The translations under genes were made by a program, and so were the position numbers. Source: Coffea arabica (lineage: Eukaryota > Streptophyta > Magnoliopsida > Gentianales > Rubiaceae). Taken from it: a stretch of DNA of 64,000 bases. This document shows positions 51,161 to 60,335 of this stretch, one piece after another; position 1 is the stretch's first letter, and each line of letters starts with the position of its first letter. The notes under the pieces are model-generated. The model did not search any database. It worked only from the letters and a program-made list of their open reading frames with translations, and had not been told where the DNA came from. The stretch is taken from positions 17,812,001-17,876,000 of the forward strand of contig NC_092312.1 of the NCBI RefSeq assembly GCF_036785885.1. Reading direction: 5' to 3'.

Positions 51161-51304
51161 AATCTTTTATACACTGAAAGTGTATATACTTTCATCATTA
51201 GATGCATGACACATAATCTGAATTTGAATTTGAAATTCAAATTTTACATACGTGTCATATATCCAACCGTGATAGTATATACACCATCAGTATATATAAG
51301 ATTT
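51161..51304. mobile_element. Small palindromic MITE, family A copy 2
   Basis: The left end AATCTTTTATACACTGAAAG matches the inverse of the right end (AAATCTTATATATACTGATG). The middle AATTTGAAATTCAAATTTTA matches the copy at 2020-2162. It is located just after the Pumilio gene, probably within or near its 3'UTR. Confidence 0.7.
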
Positions 51305-52305
51305 AATCTTATATTTATGTGTAGCAATATCCTATCCCAATAAGTACACTTATTGTGTTGTTTAATGTATTTTGTTTGTGTGACGGTGGTCAATGCTATT
51401 TTTTTATCTCAGTAAGCAGTGTCAATTATGTAGTAGTAATAATTATGAGATACGTGTAAACGTAACTTTTTGGATTGTAAAATCTATTTTCATTTCTCCC
51501 TTTTAATATCTTCCTCCTTTGTGATATGATGTATGCGAGATAAAAAGATGATTGAAAATATAAAAAGGTGAATTAGAAAATGTGTTTATGATGCAAGTTA
51601 AAAAAAAAATTTAGAAAAATTTGCTATCGAAGCGTAGCTGAGCTCAGCCTATTTTTGTGTATGGCCCAACACATTCTCGTTTCCTCTCCAATATTTATTA
51701 TCGTCCCGTGAAACTTGTTGAGGAGGAGAATAAGAGATACTACCGCTCTTTTTTATAACCAAAAAATATATATTTTTCACGTTAAGGAGGAGAACAAGAG
51801 ATGCTACCATTCTTTTTATAACCAAAATATGCAAAAGCGTTCAGAGATTTTCATTGCCAATATTTGTGAAAGCTCACAACGCAAGTTTTATTCAAATCCC
51901 TAACCTTAGCACAGTTAGCACCTATTAGCATCATTAATTTTCATCATTATTTTTTTATGGCACTCAGTGTGTGCTGCTAGAAGGAACATGGTACGCCTGA
52001 AAAGGAACATGTTATGCGTTAAACAAAGCTAATTGGAACCAACCCCAAGCTAGCGTTAATATTTGCATGTAAAGTCATGGACATCAAATGCTTAGCATAG
52101 ATATACAAACAAAAGCCTTTGACGAGATAGTAATATTACTTCCATACTAAGAAAACAGTAAAGCTTTTCGCTCTGTATTCACCGTGTGATAAACAATGCG
52201 ACTAAATTGTGGCACCACCACCACGCAGCAAGAAATTTCTACCACATGATTTGCAATATAACTCGGGCCAATCAATCACAACATGATTGAAGGAAATGCA
52301 GCTGT
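51305..52305. other. Intergenic between Pumilio and TXNDC9-like genes
   Basis: No gene is recognised. A truncated family-B MITE lies near 51467-51625 (GATGTATGCGAGATAAAAAG and GTGTTTATGATGCAAG). The duplicated block AAGAGATACTACC / AAGAGATGCTACC with GGAGGAGAA lies near 51720-51810. The rest is the convergent 3' side of both genes. Confidence 0.5.
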
Positions 52306-52383
52306 CTCTTCAATTACTCTGAATCCGGTAAGTCTGCATTTGAGCTCTTCATTTACTCTGAATCTGAAGAGTCAGCATTTGAG
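52306..52383. repeat. 39-bp tandem duplication across the TXNDC9-like stop codon
   Basis: The copies at 52306-52344 and 52345-52383 share CTCTTCA.TTACTCTGAATC and GCATTTGAG. The duplicated unit contains the last codons and the stop, so the 3'UTR repeats the end of the coding sequence. Confidence 0.85.
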
Positions 52384-54794
52384 CTTTGTCGAACACTCCT
52401 CTTGGTTTGACCTCTGGATCTTGATGAATTTAAAGAAGATTCACCCTCAAATTTAATTACTTGAGCTTTTGCAAGCCTCTCCTCCAGTTCCTCGGTGCTA
52501 AACCCATCCGTCCCACCAAGCTCATCAAACCCAACCTGAAAGCATGTGGCAAATCTTGTATCAGAGTTCAAACACAGCAGCAACATTTCAAGTTTCTCCG
52601 TGTAATAAACCACATGATCATCCACTTTGGCATTTTTTATTAAGGCAAGGGTAGGAAGAAAAACAATCCTGAGTTCAGAGTTGAAACATAACAGCAATAT
52701 TTAAGGTTTGTGTGTGGAACATACCACATAATCATCCACTTTGGCATTTTTTATTAAGGCAAGGGTAGGAAGAACAACAATCCTCAGTTTCTCAGCCAAG
52801 TATGGGCTTTTCTCAGCATGAATCTTCACAAAACGTGTCTCTATATGCTGCTTTGCCAATATGCTCAAATGCTTGTCCATGACCTGCAATTAATGCTGTA
52901 CAAATCACTTCTCCTCCAGCTAATTACAGTAGAATCAAAATAATACAGACTTCTGTTGATACTCCTAAAACATAGAGTGCAACATTACCAAATCAATAGA
53001 CATGTCAATAAGTTCAGCTGAAACTTAGTAGGCAGATTTAGAGATATCCTAGAATACTCCAGAATAATTGAATTTCCACTCCTGACTCGTCACCAAGCCA
53101 AAGCTGCAACGCAAGGCTACAGCCTTCAACTTCCCTCCCTTAAACTCAAAGAAAGTGACACAGGGCAAAGAGTGAAGAGGAAAAGAGAAAAGTGCAGGTC
53201 TTAGTTCTAAAGTAAAGATTACTACTCCAGTAAAATATGTAAGGTGACAGAAAGAAGTCTGATAAGAATCCAAAGAGGTACTCAATTCCAACTCCCATAT
53301 AGAAAATGAGAATTGACTCGTGCTTTAACATTTTTTAAAATTCACAGAAACAAAGATCTTATGATGTAACTTCTTTAGTGATCAGAAATAAATTCATCAC
53401 ATAAATTTGAGAGCAGAGCTTCATATTTGTACAATATGCATGGACTTAATATTTCCCTATGTTAACAGGTGTCTGGATTCAGAATCTTTATTGCTTTAGA
53501 ATTCTTTAGTGCATATCATGCAAGCATAAGATTACATAAATACAGTAAATTGCAGGTATTGAGCATTCTGACTTGTGTTGTCTCCTTTCTGAGCTTGTAT
53601 TTCTCATTCCTACACTCTAGGATATAAACATTTTACTAATCATTTTAAGGATTCCATATAGTGAAAAATACTAAACCTATCACATGAGGTCCATTTTGAT
53701 CTTCTAAGAAGGTTTCGTAAATTCTGAACTCTATTTCGAAACCAATTACATTTGAAGTAACAGTACAATTTAAGCTTCTAATTCTCGTTTTTCCTCCTAA
53801 ACTAATGCATAAAAAATCTGTACGATATAAAAGCAATGGGCATATCAAAAGTTTGACAGCACAATGTAGAAAATCCCTCTTGGATTTCCAAAAACAGTTC
53901 TTTCTTCAACAAAATATACCAACCATTAGATGTGCAATTTTGACTTTCTAAGGATGCAATTTTGCAGTTCATCAAATGTCCTAATTTTACAGGGATGCAG
54001 CATACTTGATGTAATGCATTATCCTCGTTGTGAAACATACATTGCCATTTAAAGTTCACAACTCTTGATTTTAGGTAAACAGTCTTTCTCCAAAATATAT
54101 GAACCATTAGATGTGAGATGTTAACTTTCATAGAAGCATTGAATTAAATTCTGAAAATTTTAGTACTAATCACTAGTGAGAATTTACAAAATCAGCAGCT
54201 TCCAAAGGACAGTACATGAAGTCATGCACATTCTATTAACCAAAAAAAAAAAAGTCTATGAAAAAACACTAATGCAAACAGACTGTACCGGTGTTATTAA
54301 AATGCATATAGACAGACATAAATAATTTATTTGTTTATTTATTTTTAGTCAGACAAAAAAGTGCAACCTTGCAAGGCCAATTGTCGCGATAGAAGTGGCA
54401 GACGACGCGTTCGCTGGCCTTGACGATTGAGAAAAATTCCTTCTCATTGGGGATCTCATAATAGTCGCCGTGGCCAAGACCGATCCAATGGCTCCGCTTT
54501 TCTGCCATTTTCTTCATCTGTTGCAACCGCCGCTCTCGCAACACCTCCAGATCGTCGGTGTCTAGCCGCTCGAAGGCAGCGATCTCGTCGTCCAGCTTGT
54601 CCTCAACTGCCTTCGCCACCGTCAGCACTTGCTTCTCCAGTATCTACTTGAAAACATTGAAGGGGGGGGGGGGGGGGGGGGGAGAGAACATGTGGAACAA
54701 TTTCAAAGTGGATGAATTTTTGCCAGGAATTCAGATCGAAAAATGTAGAATCTGATCGAAAATTGTTTACCTCTTTAACCTGTGGATTCTCCAT
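52353..54794 (-). CDS. Thioredoxin domain-containing protein 9 (TXNDC9/PLP3-type) homolog
   Basis: Four exons: 54794-54771, 54643-54368, 52883-52725 and 52535-52353. They total 642 nt and 213 residues (the human protein is 226). The first exon encodes only eight residues (MENPQVKE). Conserved blocks: LTVAKAVEDKLDDEIAAFER, WIGLGHGDYYEIPNEKEFF, VCHFYRDNWPCKVMDKHLS (joined across exons 2/3), RFVKIHAEKSPYLAEKLRIV, VLPTLALIKNAKVDDYVVGF, ending in a Ser-rich acidic tail SSNADSSDSE. The thioredoxin fold is present, but the CxxC redox site is replaced by WPCK, as is normal for this phosducin-like family. Members modulate the CCT chaperonin and tubulin/actin folding (family knowledge). The last part of exon 3 is duplicated into intron 3, and the stop region is also duplicated. 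Confidence 0.94.
52562..52789. repeat. 114-bp tandem duplication covering exon 3 end and intron 3
   Basis: The copies at 52562-52675 and 52676-52789 align along their length, including CATCCACTTTGGCATTTTTT and AAGGCAAGGGTAGGAAGAA. The right copy holds the genuine exon 3 end and donor. The left copy, inside the intron, retains the coding-like block VLPTLALIKNAKVDD with V changed to F (FLPTLAL) and a GT at the equivalent junction. Confidence 0.93.
54662..54682. repeat. Poly-G tract (21 bases)
   Basis: Twenty-one G on the + strand within the 127-bp first intron of the TXNDC9-like gene. In the transcript it is a C run ending about 18 bases before the acceptor AG, where a polypyrimidine tract is expected. 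Confidence 0.9.
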
Positions 54795-55515
54795 GGTGAA
54801 TTGATGGGAATGTAAGAAAGGCAGAAATGAGTTCTCGTGAAAGAGATGCTAAAGTGGAATGAATTTGAAGATTGAAATGTTTTCTGTAATTTTGTGGGAA
54901 GGTCGTTGCGAGATATTTATCGGGCAGGGACAGCCCAGTCTATACTCATGGACAATTCAGCAAATGGGCTATTATTGAACAGTTCCTCTGTTTTAAGCCC
55001 TGTTTGTTTGGGCAATACTAATGAACTTTGGGCTGTTCAAGTTTGAAAACTGTATGAGCCCACCACAGTACTTGGCCTCGGGGTAGGCTATTCATGCAGC
55101 CTGGTCCGTTTAATCCATCCGTAGTAGTAGTAATTGATTCTTTGCATTCTTGGGTTTCGAGTTGGGTTGGATCTAACTTGTCAATGGAGATATTGGCAAT
55201 GCCCGAGGAAAGCCGTTAAAGAGATGTGCTATATCTACGTGTTTCTTTTCTTTTCTTTTTTTTTGAGTGAAACAAACGTGCATAGTAATTTATTAAATAG
55301 AACGACTAAATGTACACTCTTCCATTCTAAATTTGCACCTCAATTTGATGCTTTATTTGTATCAAAATTATCGAAACTTACTTTGCAAATCACTAATTAC
55401 CAAAACAACACTCTGCAATGTTGATGTAAGGGAAAGCAGAAGCAAACTAATTTCTATCAGGTAAACAAAAGAGTGGACTACCTAATAATAATATTTGAGG
55501 CGCATCCATTTCACC
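54795..55515. other. TXNDC9-like promoter side and intergenic DNA
   Basis: This is the upstream region of the TXNDC9-like gene. GGGCTGTTCAAG and GGGCTATT segments (54960-55100) carry GGGC motifs of the plant 'site II'-like type, but spacing is not convincing. No gene is recognised. Confidence 0.5.
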
Positions 55516-56195
55516 TAGAGCTGTAAACGAACCGAAACGAATCGAGTATCTCATGTTTGAGCTCTGTTCGTTAAGCGATTCGAACTCTGTTCGTGTTCGT
55601 TCGTTAACTTTCGAACTCTAAATCTGTGTTCGTGTTCGGCTCGTTAAGTAAAGTTCGTGTTCATGTTCGGCTCATTTAACATAAACGAGCCGTTCGTGAA
55701 CACGCTCGAAAAGTTCGAATCCAGATTATTCTAGGCCTTACATATGCCACACAAATCATTAATCATCCTAAAAAATAATTAAACTACTAAATGACTAAAT
55801 TCCATTATCCAATAACTGCATAACCAACATTAACATAAAAACAACAAATAAAACAAAGTAATTTGTCCTTCAAATATAAAAATTCAGCCATAAGACAAGT
55901 ACAAATTTTCGGCAGCAGCCAATGGGGAAGGAAAACAAAAGTAAGGTTGGAAAGGGAAGGGGAAAGTTTTAGAATTTCTTATGTGTAACCCTAAAATTTG
56001 TCAAATGACAATTATGTCCTTGTTCGCGAACGCTCGTTAAAATTCGCGAACATGTTCGTGTTCGTTCGATTATTAAACGAACAGAAAAATTCGTTCGTGT
56101 TCGTTCGTTTAAGGTTTTCGAACGAGCCTTTAACGAACACGAACGAGTCGAAACGAACCGAGCTAACGAACAGCTCGGTTCGTTTAACAGCTCTA
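55516..56195. mobile_element. hAT-like non-autonomous element with GTTCG-rich fold-back ends
   Basis: The left end TAGAGCTGTAAACGAACCGA and right end (inverse TAGAGCTGTTAAACGAACCG) are inverted repeats. Subterminal zones of about 190 bp are dense in GTTCG/CGAAC repeats (TTCGTGTTCGTTCG on both sides). The flanks ATTTCACC (55508-55515) and ATTTTCACC (56197-56205) look like an 8-bp target duplication altered by one T and a one-base offset. The 680-bp element has an AT-rich centre and no coding capacity. Target size and end sequence point to the hAT superfamily. Confidence 0.78.
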
Positions 56196-56918
56196 AATTT
56201 TCACCCATTGAAAGAAATATTGCCCTTCTGTCATTTACTTTACATATATCGAACACTAATTTATTGGATTTCTTGGTGACCTATTTCCTAAAGAAACGAA
56301 TACTGAGTACATACTATTTAATGCAAAGTTGCGTAGGAAAAAGGAGGATTTGTATGCCTTACGTGTGCGCGTTTATGGTACTCTAATTTACGCTCCTTCT
56401 TTTAGTTTCTTTAAAGCATCGGTTACCGGTAACCCAAAAACCGTAGCAGCCAGCCAGTACCATCACAAGTAGGAAATTACTGGTAGTGAAGTTGTCAAAT
56501 TCTTGTCATTAGAACTAAAGAGGGGGCAGTAGAACTTCAGTAAAATTTTAGACCGAAGAAAAAGAATTATGATCAATACTGTGATCCGATATCGGTATGT
56601 ATCGGTCGAGTCATAACTGAAAGAGAGGCTACCCGCGATGCGAACCATGACTGTGACATAAGAAACACAAGAAAGTATGTACTACTACTATCATTGTCTC
56701 GAAAGAAAGAAGCCAATCTTCGTGGAATCAAATTTAAGCCAAATTCAAATACTAGAGTAACGTAAGAGGAAGAGGACCCACGTAATGGATCTCTTATTTA
56801 GAAATACATCTATCTCGATCAGTGGTAACATGAGCAAGAACGATGTCTTGGACATATACTGTGAAAATTACACCTTGAACCTGAACCATGCACCTTTAAT
56901 TTGTTCTGAATCTATAGG
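56196..56918. other. 3' flank of the GASA gene
   Basis: AT-rich DNA between the hAT-like element and the GASA stop codon. No gene, repeat or conserved motif is recognised. Confidence 0.5.
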
Positions 56919-57353
56919 TCAAGGACACTTGGCCTTCCCCTTGGAGTTCTTCATGTCCCTGTAGCAAGGGCACTGGTGCTTGTTTCCATGTGTTCCTGAA
57001 GGAACACACTTGCATTTTCCACAGCATATTTTGCAGTACCTCAAGCATCGGTCCCGCACACCAGCCTTAGCGCACCGAGCCTTGCATTCGCGGGCGCAAT
57101 ACACTGCATTATTATGGACGAAATGGTGTTAGACATTCTTTTTTTTTTTTTTTCCTTTTTTTAAGCGAGATTCTAGGCTATACTAGTATTCTATAATTAT
57201 GGTAAAGTTCGAAAGTAAGCAAACATAAAAATGAAAGAAAAGGTGAAGACGTGTTAGCTAGCTCTTACCTGAGACCCCCATTGTTGGTTCAATGAAGGAA
57301 TTGCTAAGGAGAAGGGCAAAGATTAGCAGGAATGCCACAAAGAGCCTCTTCAT
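56919..57353 (-). CDS. GASA/snakin-type secreted cysteine-rich peptide
   Basis: Two exons: 57353-57269 and 57103-56919, giving 270 nt and 89 residues. Residues 1 to about 25 ([20 protein letters not shown]) form a signal peptide. The mature part has the 12-cysteine GASA domain with the family order YCxxxCxxRC, DRCLRYCxICCxKCKCVP, [16 protein letters not shown], ending GKAKCP. All 12 cysteines are present. GASA/snakin peptides are apoplastic, often gibberellin-regulated, and act in growth or antimicrobial defence (family knowledge). The intron follows the signal peptide, as in other GASA genes. The second exon alone would wrongly appear to start with GTG. A TATA box lies about 105 bp upstream. 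Confidence 0.96.
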
Positions 57354-57454
57354 TTTCCCTTTCTTGCTGCTTAGTTTGAGTGTTGAAGGTGATGAATCAA
57401 GCTTGACAGTATTGAATGTGATCTATGAAGTACTAAAAGAGCAACCAGTAAGGA

Positions 57455-57463
57455 CATATATAG
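57455..57463 (-). promoter_or_regulatory. TATA box of GASA gene
   Basis: CTATATATG on the - strand, about 102-110 bp upstream of the start codon, with no other TATA candidate closer. Confidence 0.65.
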
Positions 57464-58036
57464 GAGGCTTTTGGTGGGATGTGAGGTGTTGTTGAAGGTT
57501 TGTGATTAAGGACAGATGTGGCAAGTCGCTAACTGGTAATAGTTTATTTGAGAGTCAGTATCATCTGATGCAACAAGGCATTGTTAATTTAATCTGATAG
57601 TTGCATGCAAAGGATGGCAAAGGTTTTACGGGGTAGGTCACTCTGGACAGGGGGACAGGTGTAGTTTGTACAAGCAGTTTCTGCTTTGAAGCTGACGAGA
57701 CTGTGAGTTCCTTCTTGCTGCTACAATAAATTGGCAGCAACGAGTAAATTGTGATATGTTGATGAGGTTGTAGTTGTATTTGGTATTGGCATTGGCATTG
57801 AAATCTTCCATACGTGCCTCCGGGGTTTTTTCTGGGGGAGGGGGAGAAAGGAGGGTGGACCGTTGCTTGTTAGATCCAATGTTTCTTGAGATGATGGTAG
57901 CCATCAATGAGAATCCAATGTTTAACTTAGGAAGGTCAATCAAATTGAAGGTTGATGTTTAAGTAATACTCCCTCAGTCCCATCATTTCAATCTTTTTTT
58001 GGTAACTCAACTGTTTAACGAAATATGTAATCATTG

Positions 58037-58414
58037 TGTTTGGATAAGTTGGATTCAAGTAATTTTACATGTTTGTTTGGATACTCGTATTATTCCAAAT
58101 AATATTTCGCTTGCATCATAAACACATTTCCCAACTCACTTTTTTATCTCACATACATCACATCACAAAAAGTGTTACAATAATTATTTCAAATAACACA
58201 CTATCCAAACAAACAAGTATGAGAAATGCATTTATTCTCAATTTCAAAATTTGAAAGTATGAGAAATGCATTTATGTTTGGATTGTAAATTATTTGAGAT
58301 ATTTTTACTGTAACACTTTTTGTAATGTGATGTATGTGAGATAAAAAGATGTATTGAAAATTGTAATGGTGATGTAAACAAATAAATTTAGGCAAATAAT
58401 CTCTTGTCCAAACA
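58037..58414. mobile_element. Cluster of family-B MITEs in opposite orientation
   Basis: One complete copy spans 58074-58211 (TGTTTGGATAC...TATCCAAACA) and a second, inverted one spans 58275-58414 (TGTTTGGATTG...TGTCCAAACA). An extra end fragment GTGTTTGGATAAG lies at 58037-58050. Both share CATCATAAACACATTT-like and CACATACATCACAT blocks. A 20-bp direct repeat AAGTATGAGAAATGCATTTA (58215-58234 and 58255-58274) separates them. None codes for protein. Positions 57464-58036 are the distal promoter side of the GASA gene with no feature seen. Confidence 0.75.
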
Positions 58415-58905
58415 CCGTTCGACTCTTATTTTGGAACATCCAAAAATAAAAATATGATATTAACAATAGAATGAAACCGAGTACAAAATAGCACCAAAGA
58501 GGCTCTGGAAGGCTCTGGAGGCCATGTTAATTATAACTTCCTTTTTTTTTTTTTTTTTGAAGACTCTATTACTTATAACCTTTTTAACATGACGGCCTGG
58601 TACAAGAGGATCAAATTCTAAATTCTCGTCATTCGACTTAAAAAGACCAAAAACGTTGCCTTGCTCACTTGCAGCATTCGATGAACGCAAGTTTTCCCCA
58701 GTTAGTAGCGGATCTAATAAGACGAAAATAAAAGATTTGGTGGTCACTGGTGGCCTGTGGTCCATGATCAAAACAAATTTTTATGAAGCGGTTGGTCATT
58801 AATGAACCAGGAAGGACACTAGCAAAAGTTAGCATAAGACACCCAAGGCAATGAGCCATAGTATCTTCTTTTCTTTTCTTTTCTTTTCTTTTTTCCATTT
58901 TTTTG

Positions 58906-59740
58906 GGTTAATTACACTTTACCCGCCTAAACTTGGGGGTGAGTAATACTTCACCCCCTTGTACTTAGGAAATATACACTTTACCCCCCAATGTTAATAT
59001 CTCGAAGGTTATGCATGGCGTCATCAATTTTCATTCCAAAACTAACCACAACTAAAATTTTTACGCGTGAAGCACAATTTGTAATAGTATCCCAACAATC
59101 ACTCTGTTAATTGTTGCTCAATATTTTCTACAAATAAAAGAGCAACTTGAACTCTTGCACATGCCAAAGTAAAGAAGCGCATTATTCAGTCAATATACAA
59201 TTTGATAAACATCCAGGAATCCAAACAAAATACACAAACTAGAAAAGCAACTAGATAGCAAAAGATGCATAAAGTCTCATGCTCATCTCATATTTCATCA
59301 AAATGCTCAATAAGAAGGGAAATACTTCGAGAGATAAGATATACAACCATCTTCAATCTCCTTGATGCTTCATTGATTAAAGGCCATCAATTGTAATTTA
59401 CTAGAGGAATCATGATTCGCACTAGATAGAAGAAGTAGCAATCTTGGAAGAGTTTTAGAAGTTTTTAACTTGTTGCCAATGACATTTAAGATTATTTAGT
59501 CTTTTTTATTTTCTTTTTTTAACATTACATGAGGTTTTATTATTTATGCACCAATATTCCCGCCTAATGGACAAAGTTGTCCACACAAATAATATATATG
59601 GGCATTAATGTCAATTCACTAACTTTTTGTATGGAATTCTAAAATTTGATGTCAATAGGGGATAAAGTGTATATATTTTGTGTTTAGAGGAGTAAAGTGT
59701 TGCTTACCCCAAAGTTTAGGGGAGCAAAGTGTAATTAACC
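58906..59740. mobile_element. Non-autonomous element with ~86-bp terminal inverted repeats
   Basis: The left end reads GGTTAATTACACTTTACCCG and CCTAAACTTGGGGGT. The right end, reverse-complemented, reads GGTTAATTACACTTTGCTCC and CCTAAACTTTGGGGT. Similarity continues for about 86 bp with tandem ACTTTACCCCC-like units. The 835-bp element has no recognisable ORF. Long arms suggest a MULE-type element. Both flanks are T-rich, so a target duplication cannot be fixed. Positions 58415-58905 contain poly-T and a (TTTTC)n run, nothing else. Confidence 0.75.
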
Positions 59741-60335
59741 TTTTTTATGGTAAAAAGTTTTGAATGAATTCGACTGCCATCATGAATCAGGGCAAGCCTC
59801 CGAAATCATAGATTGCTTATAACGGTACTTACAGATCGTCTACTAATACAGTTCTCGTATCGACAACGAGATTCAAATACATCATCTTTTGTGGAAAGGG
59901 TTTGGCCTTACTAACCAAACCAACTTGTGTTGGCAGCGATAGTATCATTATACACAGAAGCGTCTGGTTGACAAGGAGTCTCCTTTTGACAGCACCAAGC
60001 GCAACCCAACGCAGTACATCCATCATTAAGCACATCCAATTAAGTACACCAGCATCAGTCACTCAGGAATTGGATACATAATACTAGCTGCTGTAGCTTT
60101 GTAGTTCCCATCTATCATTCTCGTCCACTCAATTGATATTCAAGTGATGCATGCAGCAGAGAAATGTAACATCATCTCTGTCTCAAAACATACGCCCACA
60201 AACACACGTCACGGTATGCACAAGAAGTTGTACACATAACTACTGCACCAAGTTTCTAAGACTCGGGCCTCATAATCGAGATCACCCTACAATGTTCTTT
60301 GTGCTTTTTACAAGCATACAAAAAGTTGATAGACA
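59741..60335. other. 3' flank of WD40 gene
   Basis: Region between the long-TIR element and the WD40 stop. The near part is presumed 3'UTR. Open frames at 59829-60062 (-) and 60151-60363 (+) lack any domain signs. Confidence 0.5.

Noticed and set aside
52353-52697. 114-codon frame apparently starting MLLCFNSELRIVFL
   Set aside because: It is the real last exon of the TXNDC9-like gene read back through the intron copy of exon 3, not a separate gene.
55728-55737. GTTCGAATCC resembling a tRNA B box
   Set aside because: It falls in the GTTCG-rich end of the hAT-like element. No A box, acceptor stem or cloverleaf can be drawn around it.
57103-57104. GTG as a start codon for the GASA second exon
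   Set aside because: The codon is formed across a splice junction; a signal-peptide exon at 57353-57269 joins in phase and completes the gene.
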